Made by a program: the position numbers and the translations under genes. The notes under the pieces are model-generated. The model saw only the letters and a list, made by a program, of their open reading frames with translations, did no database searches and was not told the DNA's origin. This document shows, in pieces, positions 18,554 through 26,745 of a stretch of DNA of 64,000 nt (its first letter is position 1; each line of letters begins with the position of its first letter). The stretch covers positions 1 through 64,000 of the forward strand of contig NZ_JAJOMA010000012.1 in the NCBI RefSeq assembly GCF_021129235.1, in the 5' to 3' direction. Origin of the DNA: Kineosporia mesophila. Lineage in GTDB: Bacteria; Actinomycetota; Actinomycetes; Actinomycetales; Kineosporiaceae.

Positions 18554-19813
18554 ATGACCACCACACCCGACCCCACCACCGCCGGCCTCGCTGATCAGCA
18601 GGTGCGTTGCCCGGTCACCGGGGCGTCCCTCGATGATTTTCCGTTCAGCCGCGAGCAGCCGTTCGCCCCACCGGCGCGCTACGCGCAGCTGCGGGAGAGT
18701 GATCCGGTGCCTCAGGTACGTATCCCCACCGGCAAGACCCCGCACCTGATCACGCGTTACGCCGATGTGCGGGCCGCTCTGGCGAATCCGGCGGTCAGCT
18801 CGGACGTGCGGATCCCGGCCTTCCCCGCCATGGGAGCAGGGGAGCAGGAGGCGGCCGCGCGGGCGCGTCCGTTCATCCGTACCGACCCGCCGGACCACAC
18901 GAAGATCCGCCGTATGCTCGTGGCCGAGTTCACCATGCGTCGCACCGAGGCCCTGCGCCCGCGGATCCGGGCCACGGCCGAGCGCCGGCTGGATCGGATG
19001 GAGGAGACCGGTGCCCCGGCCGACCTGGTGGCCGACTACGCGAACGTGCTGTCGACCACGACGGTCCTGGAGCTGTTCGGTGCTCCGGCGCAGGACGTGG
19101 AGTTCTTCCGCGACGTCACCCGGGTCTCGGGTGGTCGTGACAGTACCGCCGCGGAAGTGAATGCCGCGCTGGGACGGTTGTTCGGCGTCCTCAATGCCCT
19201 CGTCGACGCGCGGCTGGCGAATCCGGGTGAGGACCTGCTCTCGGCCCTCGTGGCCCGCTATCTGGTGCCGGAACTGATCACCCGGCAGGAACTGCTCTCC
19301 ACGGTGGGCATCACGATCGTGGCCGGGCGCGAGACCACCACCAGCATGATCACGCTCGGTGCGCTGTACCTCAGCCGGAACCCGGGCCTGCGCGAGCGGG
19401 TGCTGGCCGACCCGTCACTGTGGCCCTCGGTGATCGAGGAGCTGTTGCGGGTGCTGTCGGTGGCCGACACCATCCCGCTGCGCGTGGCCAAGGCCCCGGT
19501 CGAGCTCTCCGGCGGAACGGTGCCGGCCGGGGAGGGCATCATCGCGCTGCTGGGCGCGGCCAACCACGACCCGGACGAGTTCCCCGATCCCGGGCTGGTC
19601 GATCCCGACCGGGCCCAGAAGCATCACCTGGCGTTCGGGCACGGCATTCACCAGTGCCTGGGGCAGAACCTGGCCCGGGTCGAGCTGCACGAGGCCCTCT
19701 CGGCCCTGTTCACCCGGCTGCCGGGCCTGCGCGAGGCCGACCCGCAGGGATCCCTGGACGTGAAACCCGACTCCGCCACCTACGGCCTGGAATCACTGCG
19801 GGTGGCCTGGTGA
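18554..19813 (+). CDS. Cytochrome P450
   Basis: A soluble bacterial P450 of 419 residues, likely an oxidative tailoring enzyme of the metallophore. The heme-binding signature FGHGIHQCLG has its cysteine thiolate at about residue 368. The I-helix oxygen-activation motif is AGRETT, and the K-helix ExxR is EELLR. The ATG at 18554 has GAAGGAG seven bases upstream and gives an N-terminus of usual length, so the longer open frame upstream is not used. It follows the reductase-methyltransferase fusion by 32 bases, one of the few non-overlapping junctions in this operon, and its stop overlaps the thioesterase start. Electrons probably come from the ferredoxin encoded at 1237-1431, because no ferredoxin gene lies beside it. 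Confidence 0.93.
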   Translation: MTTTPDPTTAGLADQQVRCPVTGASLDDFPFSREQPFAPPARYAQLRESDPVPQVRIPTGKTPHLITRYADVRAALANPAVSSDVRIPAFPAMGAGEQEAAARARPFIRTDPPDHTKIRRMLVAEFTMRRTEALRPRIRATAERRLDRMEETGAPADLVADYANVLSTTTVLELFGAPAQDVEFFRDVTRVSGGRDSTAAEVNAALGRLFGVLNALVDARLANPGEDLLSALVARYLVPELITRQELLSTVGITIVAGRETTTSMITLGALYLSRNPGLRERVLADPSLWPSVIEELLRVLSVADTIPLRVAKAPVELSGGTVPAGEGIIALLGAANHDPDEFPDPGLVDPDRAQKHHLAFGHGIHQCLGQNLARVELHEALSALFTRLPGLREADPQGSLDVKPDSATYGLESLRVAW

Positions 19814-20592
19814 CCGGCTCGTGGGTGCGGCGATTTCGCGAGCGTCCCGCGGCAGCGGTGCGCCTGGTCTGCTTCCCGCACGCCGGAGGGGGTCCTTCGT
19901 CGTTCCGGGCCTGGGACACCCTGCTGCCGGACTCGGTGGAACTCCTGGTCGCGGGCTATCCCGGCCGCGAGGACCGCTTCGGTGAACCGGCCGCGGGCAG
20001 CCTGGACGAGATGGGCCAGGCCCTGGCCGAGGCTCTGGTGCCGGTCCTGGACCGGCCGTGGATCGCCTTCGGGCACAGCATGGGCACCATCGTCGCGTGC
20101 GAGACGCTCCGGCACCTGCGGGAACTGGGTGTCCCGGAGCCGACCTGGCTGTATCTGTCCGGCCGGCGGTCGCTCGACCGGGGCCTGGGTGGTGCGGTGC
20201 ATCGGCAGGACGAGAACGGTCTGCGGGGCGAGCTCGAGCGTCTGGGGGGCACGCCGCCCGAGGTCCTGGACGATCCGGTGCTGCGGGCGGCGGTGCTGAA
20301 CAGTGTGCGTGAGGACTACCGTCTGGTCGAGACCTACCGGCCGACTCCCGTGCCACCGCTGGACTGCCCGATCCGGGTCCTGGGCGGGACGGACGACCCG
20401 GAACTGCAGGGTCCGGACGATGACGGCGCCTTCGGCTGGACCCGCTTCACCACCGGCCCGGTCAGCACCCGGATGTTTCCCGGCGACCACTTCTATCTCG
20501 TGCCCCGGCGGCGGGACGTGGTGAACGACGTGCTGTCCGTGCTGGATCCGGCCCTGAGGAGTTTGCGCTCGGCCTGGCTGGACGCCCCGTGA
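19810..20592 (+). CDS. Type II (editing) thioesterase
   Basis: A stand-alone alpha/beta-hydrolase thioesterase of 260 residues, the kind that clears mis-primed carrier proteins in NRPS systems (family of GrsT, PchC, YbtT). The N-terminus LVCFPHAGGG is characteristic. The nucleophile motif is GHSMG with S90, and the catalytic histidine is H227 in FPGDHFYL. The GTG start at 19810 overlaps the P450 stop (GTGA). The strongest use here would be to hydrolyse wrongly loaded aryl or aminoacyl groups from the PCPs of the two NRPS proteins. Confidence 0.92.
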   Translation: MTGSWVRRFRERPAAAVRLVCFPHAGGGPSSFRAWDTLLPDSVELLVAGYPGREDRFGEPAAGSLDEMGQALAEALVPVLDRPWIAFGHSMGTIVACETLRHLRELGVPEPTWLYLSGRRSLDRGLGGAVHRQDENGLRGELERLGGTPPEVLDDPVLRAAVLNSVREDYRLVETYRPTPVPPLDCPIRVLGGTDDPELQGPDDDGAFGWTRFTTGPVSTRMFPGDHFYLVPRRRDVVNDVLSVLDPALRSLRSAWLDAP

Positions 20593-21356
20593 CGGCGCTG
20601 AACCAGGAGGTGAGCGCCTACGGGGACATGGCCGAGTTCTACGAACTGGTCGCCGAGCAGCAGGCCGCCCGCAGCGGCCCGCTGCTGCGGCAGGCCCTGT
20701 CCGGACTCCAGGACGTGCCCGGCACGGTGGTCGAGATCGGCGCCGGAACCGGCCGGATCACCGAGATCATCGCTGAATCCGTGCCCGGGGCGCCGATTCT
20801 GGCGGTGGAGCCGGCGCCGGGGATGCGAGCGGTGCTGGTCTCGCGTCTGGCCGCGGACCCGGGCCTGCTCGCGCGCGTCACCGTCGCCACCGATGCCGCA
20901 CCCGATCTGGCTCTGCCGGAACGCATCCGGGCCGCGGTCGTGTTCGGCGTGGCCGGGCACCTGGACACCGACAGCCGCACCCGACTGTGGTCGAGGCTGC
21001 GGGAGCGGCTGTCGCCGGGCGGGGTCATCGTGGTCGAACTGATGGGGGTGCGCGGCGCCCGCGCACTCCCCGAAGCGCGGCAGTTGCGCGCCGGCATCGG
21101 CGATCACGTCTACGAGTGGTGGGTCAGCGGGAGGGCGGAGGAGGCGGGCGGCATGCGTTTCGCCTCGCGCTGGACGGTCAGCGACCAGACCGGACGCGTG
21201 CTGCGGGAGGTGCGCGGCGGGTACCTCTGGCACACCGTCGGGATGGAGGAATTGGCCCGGGAGTCGCGACTGCGGGTCACGGCGCTCGGTGGCCGCACCG
21301 GATCCGGGCTTCCCGAGGTCGCGGTTCTGCACCGGCACCGGGAAGGACAGTCATGA
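20589..21356 (+). CDS. SAM-dependent methyltransferase
   Basis: A class I methyltransferase of 255 residues with motif I VEIGAGTGRIT at 48-58, followed by an acidic strand (LAVEPAPGMRAVL). It is closely similar along its length to the C-terminal domain of the 16668-18521 fusion protein, including AEFYEL/AEFYDL, LPERI, FGVAGHL and the C-terminal W-H/W-R segments. A gene duplication inside the cluster is therefore likely. With the methyltransferase inserted in the second NRPS, this makes three candidate methyltransferase domains. The target (thiazoline C2-alpha carbon, thiazolidine nitrogen, or oxygen) cannot be read from sequence. The GTG start overlaps the thioesterase stop, and its stop overlaps the salicylate synthase ATG. 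Confidence 0.88.
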   Translation: MTALNQEVSAYGDMAEFYELVAEQQAARSGPLLRQALSGLQDVPGTVVEIGAGTGRITEIIAESVPGAPILAVEPAPGMRAVLVSRLAADPGLLARVTVATDAAPDLALPERIRAAVVFGVAGHLDTDSRTRLWSRLRERLSPGGVIVVELMGVRGARALPEARQLRAGIGDHVYEWWVSGRAEEAGGMRFASRWTVSDQTGRVLREVRGGYLWHTVGMEELARESRLRVTALGGRTGSGLPEVAVLHRHREGQS

Positions 21357-22663
21357 CGGACACCCTGACCTCAAGGACCATCCCGGCCGGACCCGGCGGC
21401 ATCGACGCCGTGGTCGAGGCCGCCGTGCGCCTGGCTGACGGTGGGCCGGTGGTGGTCTACGAGAACGGCGGCACGCTGCGCTGCGCGGTCGGCCTGCGGG
21501 CTGAACTGGTTTTCTGCGCGGACGTTCTCACCACCACCTGGTCCGACCCGGTGCCGCATCCGGATCTGGCCGATGTCGCGGGCGCCCTGTCGGCCTGCCC
21601 GTATCCGCTGTGGCGGGCCTTCGGGTGGGCGCGGTTCGAGCTGGCCCTGCACCGGGCGGGCCAGGAGAGCGGGGTCAGCGGGCAGGAACCGCTGCTTCAC
21701 CTGGTCCTGCCCCAGGTGGAGCTGGTCGTCGAGCGCGATGGCGGCCAGGTCGAGATCCGGGCCGCTGAGCCGGATCAGCAGCATTCGGCTCGGCAGGCGC
21801 TCGAACAGACGGTTCCGGTGGCCCCGCGCGGACCCGGACCCATCGAGGCCGACCTCCTGGCGGGGGCCGGCCCCTATCGGGCCGCGGTCGCCCGGGCGGT
21901 GCAGGACATTGCCACGACGCGGCTGGAGAAGGTCATCCTGTCCCGCGAGGTGCCGCTCGCCTCGGCCCCCGACCTGGTGGCCACGTTCCTGGCGGGACGC
22001 CGGGTGGTGACGGCGGCCCGGTCCTTCCATCTGGACCTGGGTGGCTGGCGAGCTACGGGGTTCAGCCCGGAGACGGTGGTCGAGGTGCAGGCGGACGGCC
22101 GGGTCAGCACCCAGCCGCTGGCGGGGACCAGGGCTCTGGGGCTGGGATCGGAGCGGGACGAGGCCAATCGGCTCGACCTGCTGTCGGATCTGAAGGAGAT
22201 CGCCGAGCACGCCACCAGCGTGCGGCTGGCCGTGCAGGAGGCGGAGTCGATCTGCGAGCCGGGATCGGTGCGGGTGGAGGACTTCATGAGCGTGCTCCCG
22301 CGCGGTGCCGTGCAGCACCTGGCCTCGCGGGTGGCCGGTCGTCTGGCGCCGGGCCGGGGTGCCTGGGACGCCTTCGGCACGTTCTTCCCGGCCGTCACCG
22401 CGTCGGGGATCCCGAAGGCCGAGGCCTATGAGGCGCTCGTGCGCCTGGAAGGTTCTGCGCGCGGGCTCTACTCAGGTGCGGTGATCGTCGCGGACCACAC
22501 CGGGGCCCTGGACGCGGCGCTGGTGCTGCGCAGCGTCTTCACCCAGCAGGGACGGTCCTGGTTGCGTGCGGGGGCCGGGGTGGTGGCGGCCTCGACTCCG
22601 GAGCGGGAGCTGGAGGAGACCTGCGAGAAGCTGCGGAGTGTGGCGCCTCATCTGGTGAGCTGA
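21353..22663 (+). CDS. Salicylate synthase
   Basis: A chorismate-using enzyme of 436 residues in the MbtI/Irp9/YbtS group, which converts chorismate via isochorismate to salicylate and pyruvate. Diagnostic pieces include LEKVILSRE with lysine 193 (equivalent to the catalytic base of MbtI), GFSPETVVEV (236-245), QPLAGTRALG (254-263), the magnesium-binding KEIAEHA (281-287) and GIPKAEA. It supplies the starter unit for the salicylate ligase at 8040-9737. The ATG at 21353 overlaps the methyltransferase stop; GGAAGGACAG lies just upstream. It is the last gene of the 9923-22663 operon and converges on the TetR gene. A tandem 19-base repeat covers its stop codon. Confidence 0.93.
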   Translation: MTDTLTSRTIPAGPGGIDAVVEAAVRLADGGPVVVYENGGTLRCAVGLRAELVFCADVLTTTWSDPVPHPDLADVAGALSACPYPLWRAFGWARFELALHRAGQESGVSGQEPLLHLVLPQVELVVERDGGQVEIRAAEPDQQHSARQALEQTVPVAPRGPGPIEADLLAGAGPYRAAVARAVQDIATTRLEKVILSREVPLASAPDLVATFLAGRRVVTAARSFHLDLGGWRATGFSPETVVEVQADGRVSTQPLAGTRALGLGSERDEANRLDLLSDLKEIAEHATSVRLAVQEAESICEPGSVRVEDFMSVLPRGAVQHLASRVAGRLAPGRGAWDAFGTFFPAVTASGIPKAEAYEALVRLEGSARGLYSGAVIVADHTGALDAALVLRSVFTQQGRSWLRAGAGVVAASTPERELEETCEKLRSVAPHLVS

Positions 22664-22687
22664 TCAGGATCTGGTGAGCTGGTCAGG
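22650..22687. repeat. Tandem 19-base direct repeat at a gene junction
   Basis: Two adjacent 19-base units (22650-22668 and 22669-22687) are identical except for one base. The first contains the last codons and stop of the salicylate synthase; the second contains the stop of the convergent TetR gene. It looks like a recent small duplication. No function is evident. Confidence 0.75.
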
Positions 22688-23384
22688 TCGCTGCGGCGTC
22701 GGCTCCCAGACCGGCCAGGATCCAGTTCAGGCCGGTCTCGAAGATCTCCTCGTCGTCGAGGGTGAAGAACTCCTGGCCGATCCGGGCCGTGACCGGGTGC
22801 CGTTCGGGGTCGATCGTGGTGAGTCCGCCGACGAAGGTGTCGGCGCGCTCGCCGCGGGGTGGGCCGGCCCGGTCCTCCACGGCCACCCGGCTGAAGGTCC
22901 AGCTCATGATCAGGGCCGTGCCGCGGGCCGTGCGGGCGTCATCGAGACCGGACCCGGCCAGGGCGGCGGCCAGGTTCTCGAGGAGGCGGTAGGCCTGCGG
23001 GCCGGCCGGGCCGTTCTCGATCAGCCAGGCGGCGGTGCCGGGGTACTGGCGCAGGACCGTCCGCTGGGCCCGGGCCCAGGCCCGCGCCCGATCGTCCCAG
23101 TCCGCGTGATCGGTCGTGTGGTCGCCGGCCACATCGTCCTCCCGTGCATCGCCCTGGGGTGCGGCGGGACGAATGTGGGAACCGATGCGGTCGACGACCA
23201 GGCGGGCGAGTTCCTCCCGGTCCGCGACGTGGCGGTACAGGGCCATCGCCGTCACCCCGAAGTGGCCGGCGACCGCTCGCATCGTCACCGCGGGCAGACC
23301 TTTCTGCCGGGCGATGTCGAGGGCGACCAGCACGATCGCCTCCTGGTTGAGGGTTTTCACCACCGAATCGTAACCGCCGGGCAT
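22683..23384 (-). CDS. TetR-family regulator
   Basis: A 233-residue regulator. The N-terminal helix-turn-helix is clear: ALDIARQKGLPAVTMRAVAG, then FGVTAMALYRHVADREEL (residues about 15-60). The C-terminal half fits the TetR ligand-binding fold (YRLLENLAAALAGSG, FETGLNWILAGL). The ATG at 23384 begins only two bases from the Zur-like palindrome at 23387-23401 and has no room for a ribosome site, so a leaderless transcript is possible. Alternatively one of the adjacent GTG codons at 23363/23360 is used. It is convergent with the biosynthetic operon and divergent from the importer operon, so it could respond to the metallophore or its metal complex. What it controls is not shown by the sequence. 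Confidence 0.88.
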   Translation of the reverse strand: MPGGYDSVVKTLNQEAIVLVALDIARQKGLPAVTMRAVAGHFGVTAMALYRHVADREELARLVVDRIGSHIRPAAPQGDAREDDVAGDHTTDHADWDDRARAWARAQRTVLRQYPGTAAWLIENGPAGPQAYRLLENLAAALAGSGLDDARTARGTALIMSWTFSRVAVEDRAGPPRGERADTFVGGLTTIDPERHPVTARIGQEFFTLDDEEIFETGLNWILAGLGADAAAT

Positions 23385-23386
23385 AT

Positions 23387-23401
23387 TGAAAATGATTCTC
23401 A
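23387..23401. promoter_or_regulatory. Zur-box-like palindrome between TetR and importer operon
   Basis: TGAAAATGATTCTCA differs from the streptomycete Zur consensus TGAAAATGATTTTCA at one base. It is the exact reverse complement of TGAGAATCATTTTCA, the same half-site arrangement as the copy at 9802-9816. It lies directly before the TetR start and 67 bases before the importer lipoprotein start, within an AT-rich patch (TATACATAGTA), so it could control both directions. Confidence 0.8.
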
Positions 23402-23468
23402 GTAGCGTGGTATACATAGTAAACATCCGGCCGTCGGCCGGATCTGATCGAGGAGATGAAGGGGTCGC

Positions 23469-24983
23469 ATGATGGCCACGAGAAGCCGCAGACGGGGTAC
23501 CGGGGTCGCCGCGGCGCTGGCCGTGTCGCTGGTGCTGGGGGCCTGCGGGGGAGAGTCGGAAGCCGGCGCCGAGCAGGGCGCCGATGCCACCGGCGGGACG
23601 CTGCGGGCAGCGTTCGCGGGCGGGGCGTCGGAGACACTGAACTACCTGCAGGGCCCGACCGGTCTGGACTACGTGCGGGCCAAGCTCGTCCACGCCCCGC
23701 TGTGCGAGCTGGATGCCTCGGCCGAGGCCGGCGTCTCCTACGGCGTGCTGAAATCGATCGACGTCTCCGACGACCTGTCCGAGTACACCCTCAGCGTGCG
23801 CGACGGCGTGAAGTTCACCGACGGCTCGGCCCTGACCAGTAAGGACGTGCTGTATTCGCTGCGGGCGCCGCAGTTGCTGAAGGGGCTGCCGTTCACCCAG
23901 CTGGTGGCCCGCGGTTTCGACCTGGAGAAGGCCACCGCTCCCGACGCCTCGACGGTCGTCCTGCCCACGCTGTCGCCGATCGCCGACGGCCGGGACCTGA
24001 TCTGCCAGAGCATGCTGGCGATCAAGGACGGGACGACCGAGTTCACGCCGCAGACCCCCTCGTCCGGTCCGTTCACGATCACTGCGTTCGAGGCGGGCCG
24101 GTCCACCACGCTGCGGCGCAACGAGACCTACTACGGCCAGGCGCCGTCGCTGGACTCGATCGAACTGGTCTCCATCCCGGACGGTACGGCCCGGGTCAAC
24201 GCCCTGCGCCAGGGCCAGGTCGACTACATCAGTGGCCTCACCCCCGCCCAGGCCCAGACCCTGGAGGGGGTGGACGGCACCGCGGTCAGCACCGGCGAAC
24301 TGCCCTACGCCTCGTACCTGCAGTTCACCATGAGTCCGGCGGCCCAGCCGTTCGACGACGTGCGCGTGCGGGAAGCCTTCCGGCTGGCGGTCAATCGCGA
24401 ACGCATCCGGGAGAACGTCTACTACGGGCACGCGTTCATCGGCAACGATGTTCCCGGCCTGGGGTTCCCGAACTACGACACCTCGCTGGAGCAGCGCGCC
24501 TACGACCCGCGACGGGCCAGGGAACTGCTCGCCGAGGCCGGGGCCGCCGGCATCGAGGTGGAACTGACCGCCGGGCCGGAACTGGCCGGCATGGTCGAGA
24601 CCGCCACCCTGGTCGTGGAGGACCTGCAGGCCATCGGCGTCAAGGCGAAGCTTCGGGAACTGGCCGCGGGTGAGCTGTACGCCGACTTCGGGGCCTACGC
24701 GAAGCTGCCGTTCAAGGCGGGCTACACGCCGCCGGCAACGTTCGAGCCGAACTGGACGCCGGGCGCGTTCCCGGACGTGGACGCGCTGGTGCAGACGGCC
24801 CGCAGCGCCACCTCGGCGGAGGAGCGTCTGAGCGCCTCGCACCAGGCGCAGCAACTGCTGTGGAAGGAAGGCAGTCAGCTCGGGGTGATGTTCGTGCCGA
24901 ACATCAGTGCCGCGGTCGAGGGTGTGTCCGGGATCAGGGAACTGCAGTTCCCCGATCTGGCGCAGGCGACCGTGTCGCAGTGA
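23469..24983 (+). CDS. ABC substrate-binding lipoprotein, peptide/nickel (SBP family 5) type
   Basis: A secreted lipoprotein of 504 residues. The signal sequence has an RSRRR start, a hydrophobic stretch and a lipobox LVLGAC ending at C26, followed by a GGE-rich linker. The rest matches SBP_bac_5 proteins (OppA/DppA/NikA/CntA): LRAAFAGGASETLNYLQGP, LTSKDVLYSL, FRLAVNRERI and YDPRRARELLAEAG. It probably captures the metal-loaded product, as CntA does for staphylopine, though a peptide or free nickel complex cannot be excluded. Two ATG codons are adjacent; AAGGGG lies upstream. It heads an operon with two permeases and a double ATPase, all overlapping by four bases, and sits just after a Zur-like box. 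Confidence 0.9.
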   Translation: MMATRSRRRGTGVAAALAVSLVLGACGGESEAGAEQGADATGGTLRAAFAGGASETLNYLQGPTGLDYVRAKLVHAPLCELDASAEAGVSYGVLKSIDVSDDLSEYTLSVRDGVKFTDGSALTSKDVLYSLRAPQLLKGLPFTQLVARGFDLEKATAPDASTVVLPTLSPIADGRDLICQSMLAIKDGTTEFTPQTPSSGPFTITAFEAGRSTTLRRNETYYGQAPSLDSIELVSIPDGTARVNALRQGQVDYISGLTPAQAQTLEGVDGTAVSTGELPYASYLQFTMSPAAQPFDDVRVREAFRLAVNRERIRENVYYGHAFIGNDVPGLGFPNYDTSLEQRAYDPRRARELLAEAGAAGIEVELTAGPELAGMVETATLVVEDLQAIGVKAKLRELAAGELYADFGAYAKLPFKAGYTPPATFEPNWTPGAFPDVDALVQTARSATSAEERLSASHQAQQLLWKEGSQLGVMFVPNISAAVEGVSGIRELQFPDLAQATVSQ

Positions 24984-25927
24984 GCTGGCTCGCGGTGAGG
25001 GTTGCCGTGTGCGCGGTGACCCTCACCGTGCTGTCGGTGCTGGTGTTCTGGGCCACCGACATCCTTCCCGGGGACGCGGTGGGCGCGGTGTCGGGCCCGG
25101 ACGCCACGGACGCCGAGCGTGAGGCGGTGCGCCTCGCGCTCGGGCTGGACCGTCCGCCCCTGGAGCGGTACCTGGACTGGGGCGGCGGTGTGCTGCACGG
25201 TGATCTGGGGACGTCGATGGTGTCGGGCACGGACGTCACGGACATCGTCGGCGCCCGGCTGGAAGCCAGCTTCGCGGTGATCCTGCCGGCGGCCGGGTTG
25301 CTGCTCGTGCTCGCCGGAGGGCTCGGCACCTGGGCCGGACTGCGGGCGGGAAGCCGCCTGGACCGGGCGCTCTCGGGCACCACGCTGGGGCTGATCGGGA
25401 CCCCGGACTTCCTGATCGCGACCGGCCTGCTGTTGGTGTTCACGCTCTGGTGGCCGGTGCTGCCGGCCGTGGCGATCGTTCCCCTGGGTCAGTCGTTGTG
25501 GCAGCAGCCCGAGCTGATCGTGCTGCCCGCCGCGGCCTTGGCCCTGGGCGGCTTCGGGTCGACCATGCGCCTGCTGCGGGCCTGTGTGGTGCAGTCCGCG
25601 GCCTCGCCGTACGCCGAGTTCGCCCGGCTGAACGGGGTGCGCGGCGCACGGTACGTCTGGACGGTGGTCTCCAACGCGGCCGGCCCGGCCGTGCACGCGT
25701 TCACGATCATGCTGGCTGGTCTGCTCGGTGGTGGCGTCGTCGTGGAGACCCTCTTCAACGTGCCCGGTCTGGGCTATGAGCTGACCCGTGCGGTGGGAAC
25801 CCGGGATGTCCCGCTGATCCAGGCGATCAGCCTGCTGCTGGGAGGCGCCACCCTGCTGGTGCTGCTGGCCGGGGACGTGCTCGTGCGCCTGCTGGATCGC
25901 CGTCATCCCCGGGAGGGACAGCCGTGA
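24980..25927 (+). CDS. ABC permease, DppB/NikB type
   Basis: A 315-residue inner-membrane permease. The first helix (AVRVAVCAVTLTVLSVLVFW) is followed by the family-typical LPGDAV segment and LGLDRPPLERYLDW. Several further helices and the binding-protein-dependent transport EAA-like loop YAEFARLNGVRGARYVW follow. NVPGLGYELTRAVGTRD is the usual C-terminal DppB signature. The GTG at 24980 overlaps the lipoprotein stop (GTGA). A longer in-frame opening reaches back into the lipoprotein gene but lacks sense as a signal region. It forms the channel with the next permease. Confidence 0.92.
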   Translation: MSWLAVRVAVCAVTLTVLSVLVFWATDILPGDAVGAVSGPDATDAEREAVRLALGLDRPPLERYLDWGGGVLHGDLGTSMVSGTDVTDIVGARLEASFAVILPAAGLLLVLAGGLGTWAGLRAGSRLDRALSGTTLGLIGTPDFLIATGLLLVFTLWWPVLPAVAIVPLGQSLWQQPELIVLPAAALALGGFGSTMRLLRACVVQSAASPYAEFARLNGVRGARYVWTVVSNAAGPAVHAFTIMLAGLLGGGVVVETLFNVPGLGYELTRAVGTRDVPLIQAISLLLGGATLLVLLAGDVLVRLLDRRHPREGQP

Positions 25928-26745
25928 GCGGCCTTCGCCGATGGGTTTTCGCCCTGCCGGTGGGCGCCGTCGTGACGGTGGCGGTGATCGGTCCCTGGCT
26001 CGCCCCGGGCAGCATCACCGCGCCGGTGGGCCGTCCCTTCGAACCCGGCGGCACCGCTCACCTCCTGGGGACCGACGTGCTGGGCCGGGACGTCCTGGCC
26101 CGCGTCCTGGCGGGTGGCCGCACCCTGGTCCTGCAGGCGATCGCCGCGACCCTGCTGGGCAGCCTGGCCGGCCTGAGCGTCGGGATCGGGACCGCGCGGA
26201 CCTGTCACCGCCGCACCGCCGCCGCCGGGCAACGCGCGGTGGATGCTTTCGCCGCCGTCCCCGCCGTGCTGGTCCTGCTGCTGGCGGCCTCGGGCTCGGC
26301 GGGCAGCGATGTCGTGGTGGCCGTGGCGATCACGGCGGTGAGCATTCCCTTCTCGGTCCGCATCATCCACGAGCGGACCTCCCGATTGATCACCACCGAC
26401 TATGTGTGCGACGCCCGCGCCCGGGGAGAATCCGGGTGGGCCGTGATCCGGTACGACCTCCTGCCGGGTATCGCCCCGGTGGCCCTGGCCGAGGGCGGGA
26501 TCCGGTTCGTGGCCGCCACCCAGCTCGCGGCCACCGCCGGATTCCTCGGCCTCGGAGCCGGGGCACCGACGGCGAACTGGGGCCGGATGGTCCGCGAGAA
26601 CAGCACCGGCCTGAACGCCAACCCGCTGCCGGTCATCGTCCCGGCCGTCCTGCTGGTCGTGCTCGCCGTCGGGATGAGCGCGCTGCTGGACCGGCTCGCG
26701 GTGGAACGAGCCGGTGGCCTGGAACAGACAGGACAGCTGGCATGA
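25924..26745 (+). CDS. ABC permease, DppC/NikC type
   Basis: A 273-residue permease, partner of the preceding gene. The N-terminus has one helix (WVFALPVGAVVTVAVIGPWL) and then the DppC hallmark LLGTDVLGRDVLARVLAGGRT. The EAA loop region is DYVCDARARGESGWAVIRYDLLPGIAP. C-terminal motifs include AATAGFLGLGA and NWGRMVRE. The GTG start overlaps the previous stop, and its stop overlaps the ATPase ATG. The pair probably moves the chelate or peptide ligand of the lipoprotein across the membrane. Confidence 0.92.
   Translation: MSGLRRWVFALPVGAVVTVAVIGPWLAPGSITAPVGRPFEPGGTAHLLGTDVLGRDVLARVLAGGRTLVLQAIAATLLGSLAGLSVGIGTARTCHRRTAAAGQRAVDAFAAVPAVLVLLLAASGSAGSDVVVAVAITAVSIPFSVRIIHERTSRLITTDYVCDARARGESGWAVIRYDLLPGIAPVALAEGGIRFVAATQLAATAGFLGLGAGAPTANWGRMVRENSTGLNANPLPVIVPAVLLVVLAVGMSALLDRLAVERAGGLEQTGQLA

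Noticed and set aside
23385-24854. In-frame upstream extension of the TetR gene through the divergent importer gene
   Set aside because: The TetR helix-turn-helix begins shortly after 23384, and the extension is antisense to the lipoprotein gene.
25941-26741. Longer N-terminal extension of the double ATPase
   Set aside because: Translation before 26742 is arginine/proline-rich and lies in the wrong frame of the permease gene; the ATG overlap at 26742 fits the operon pattern.
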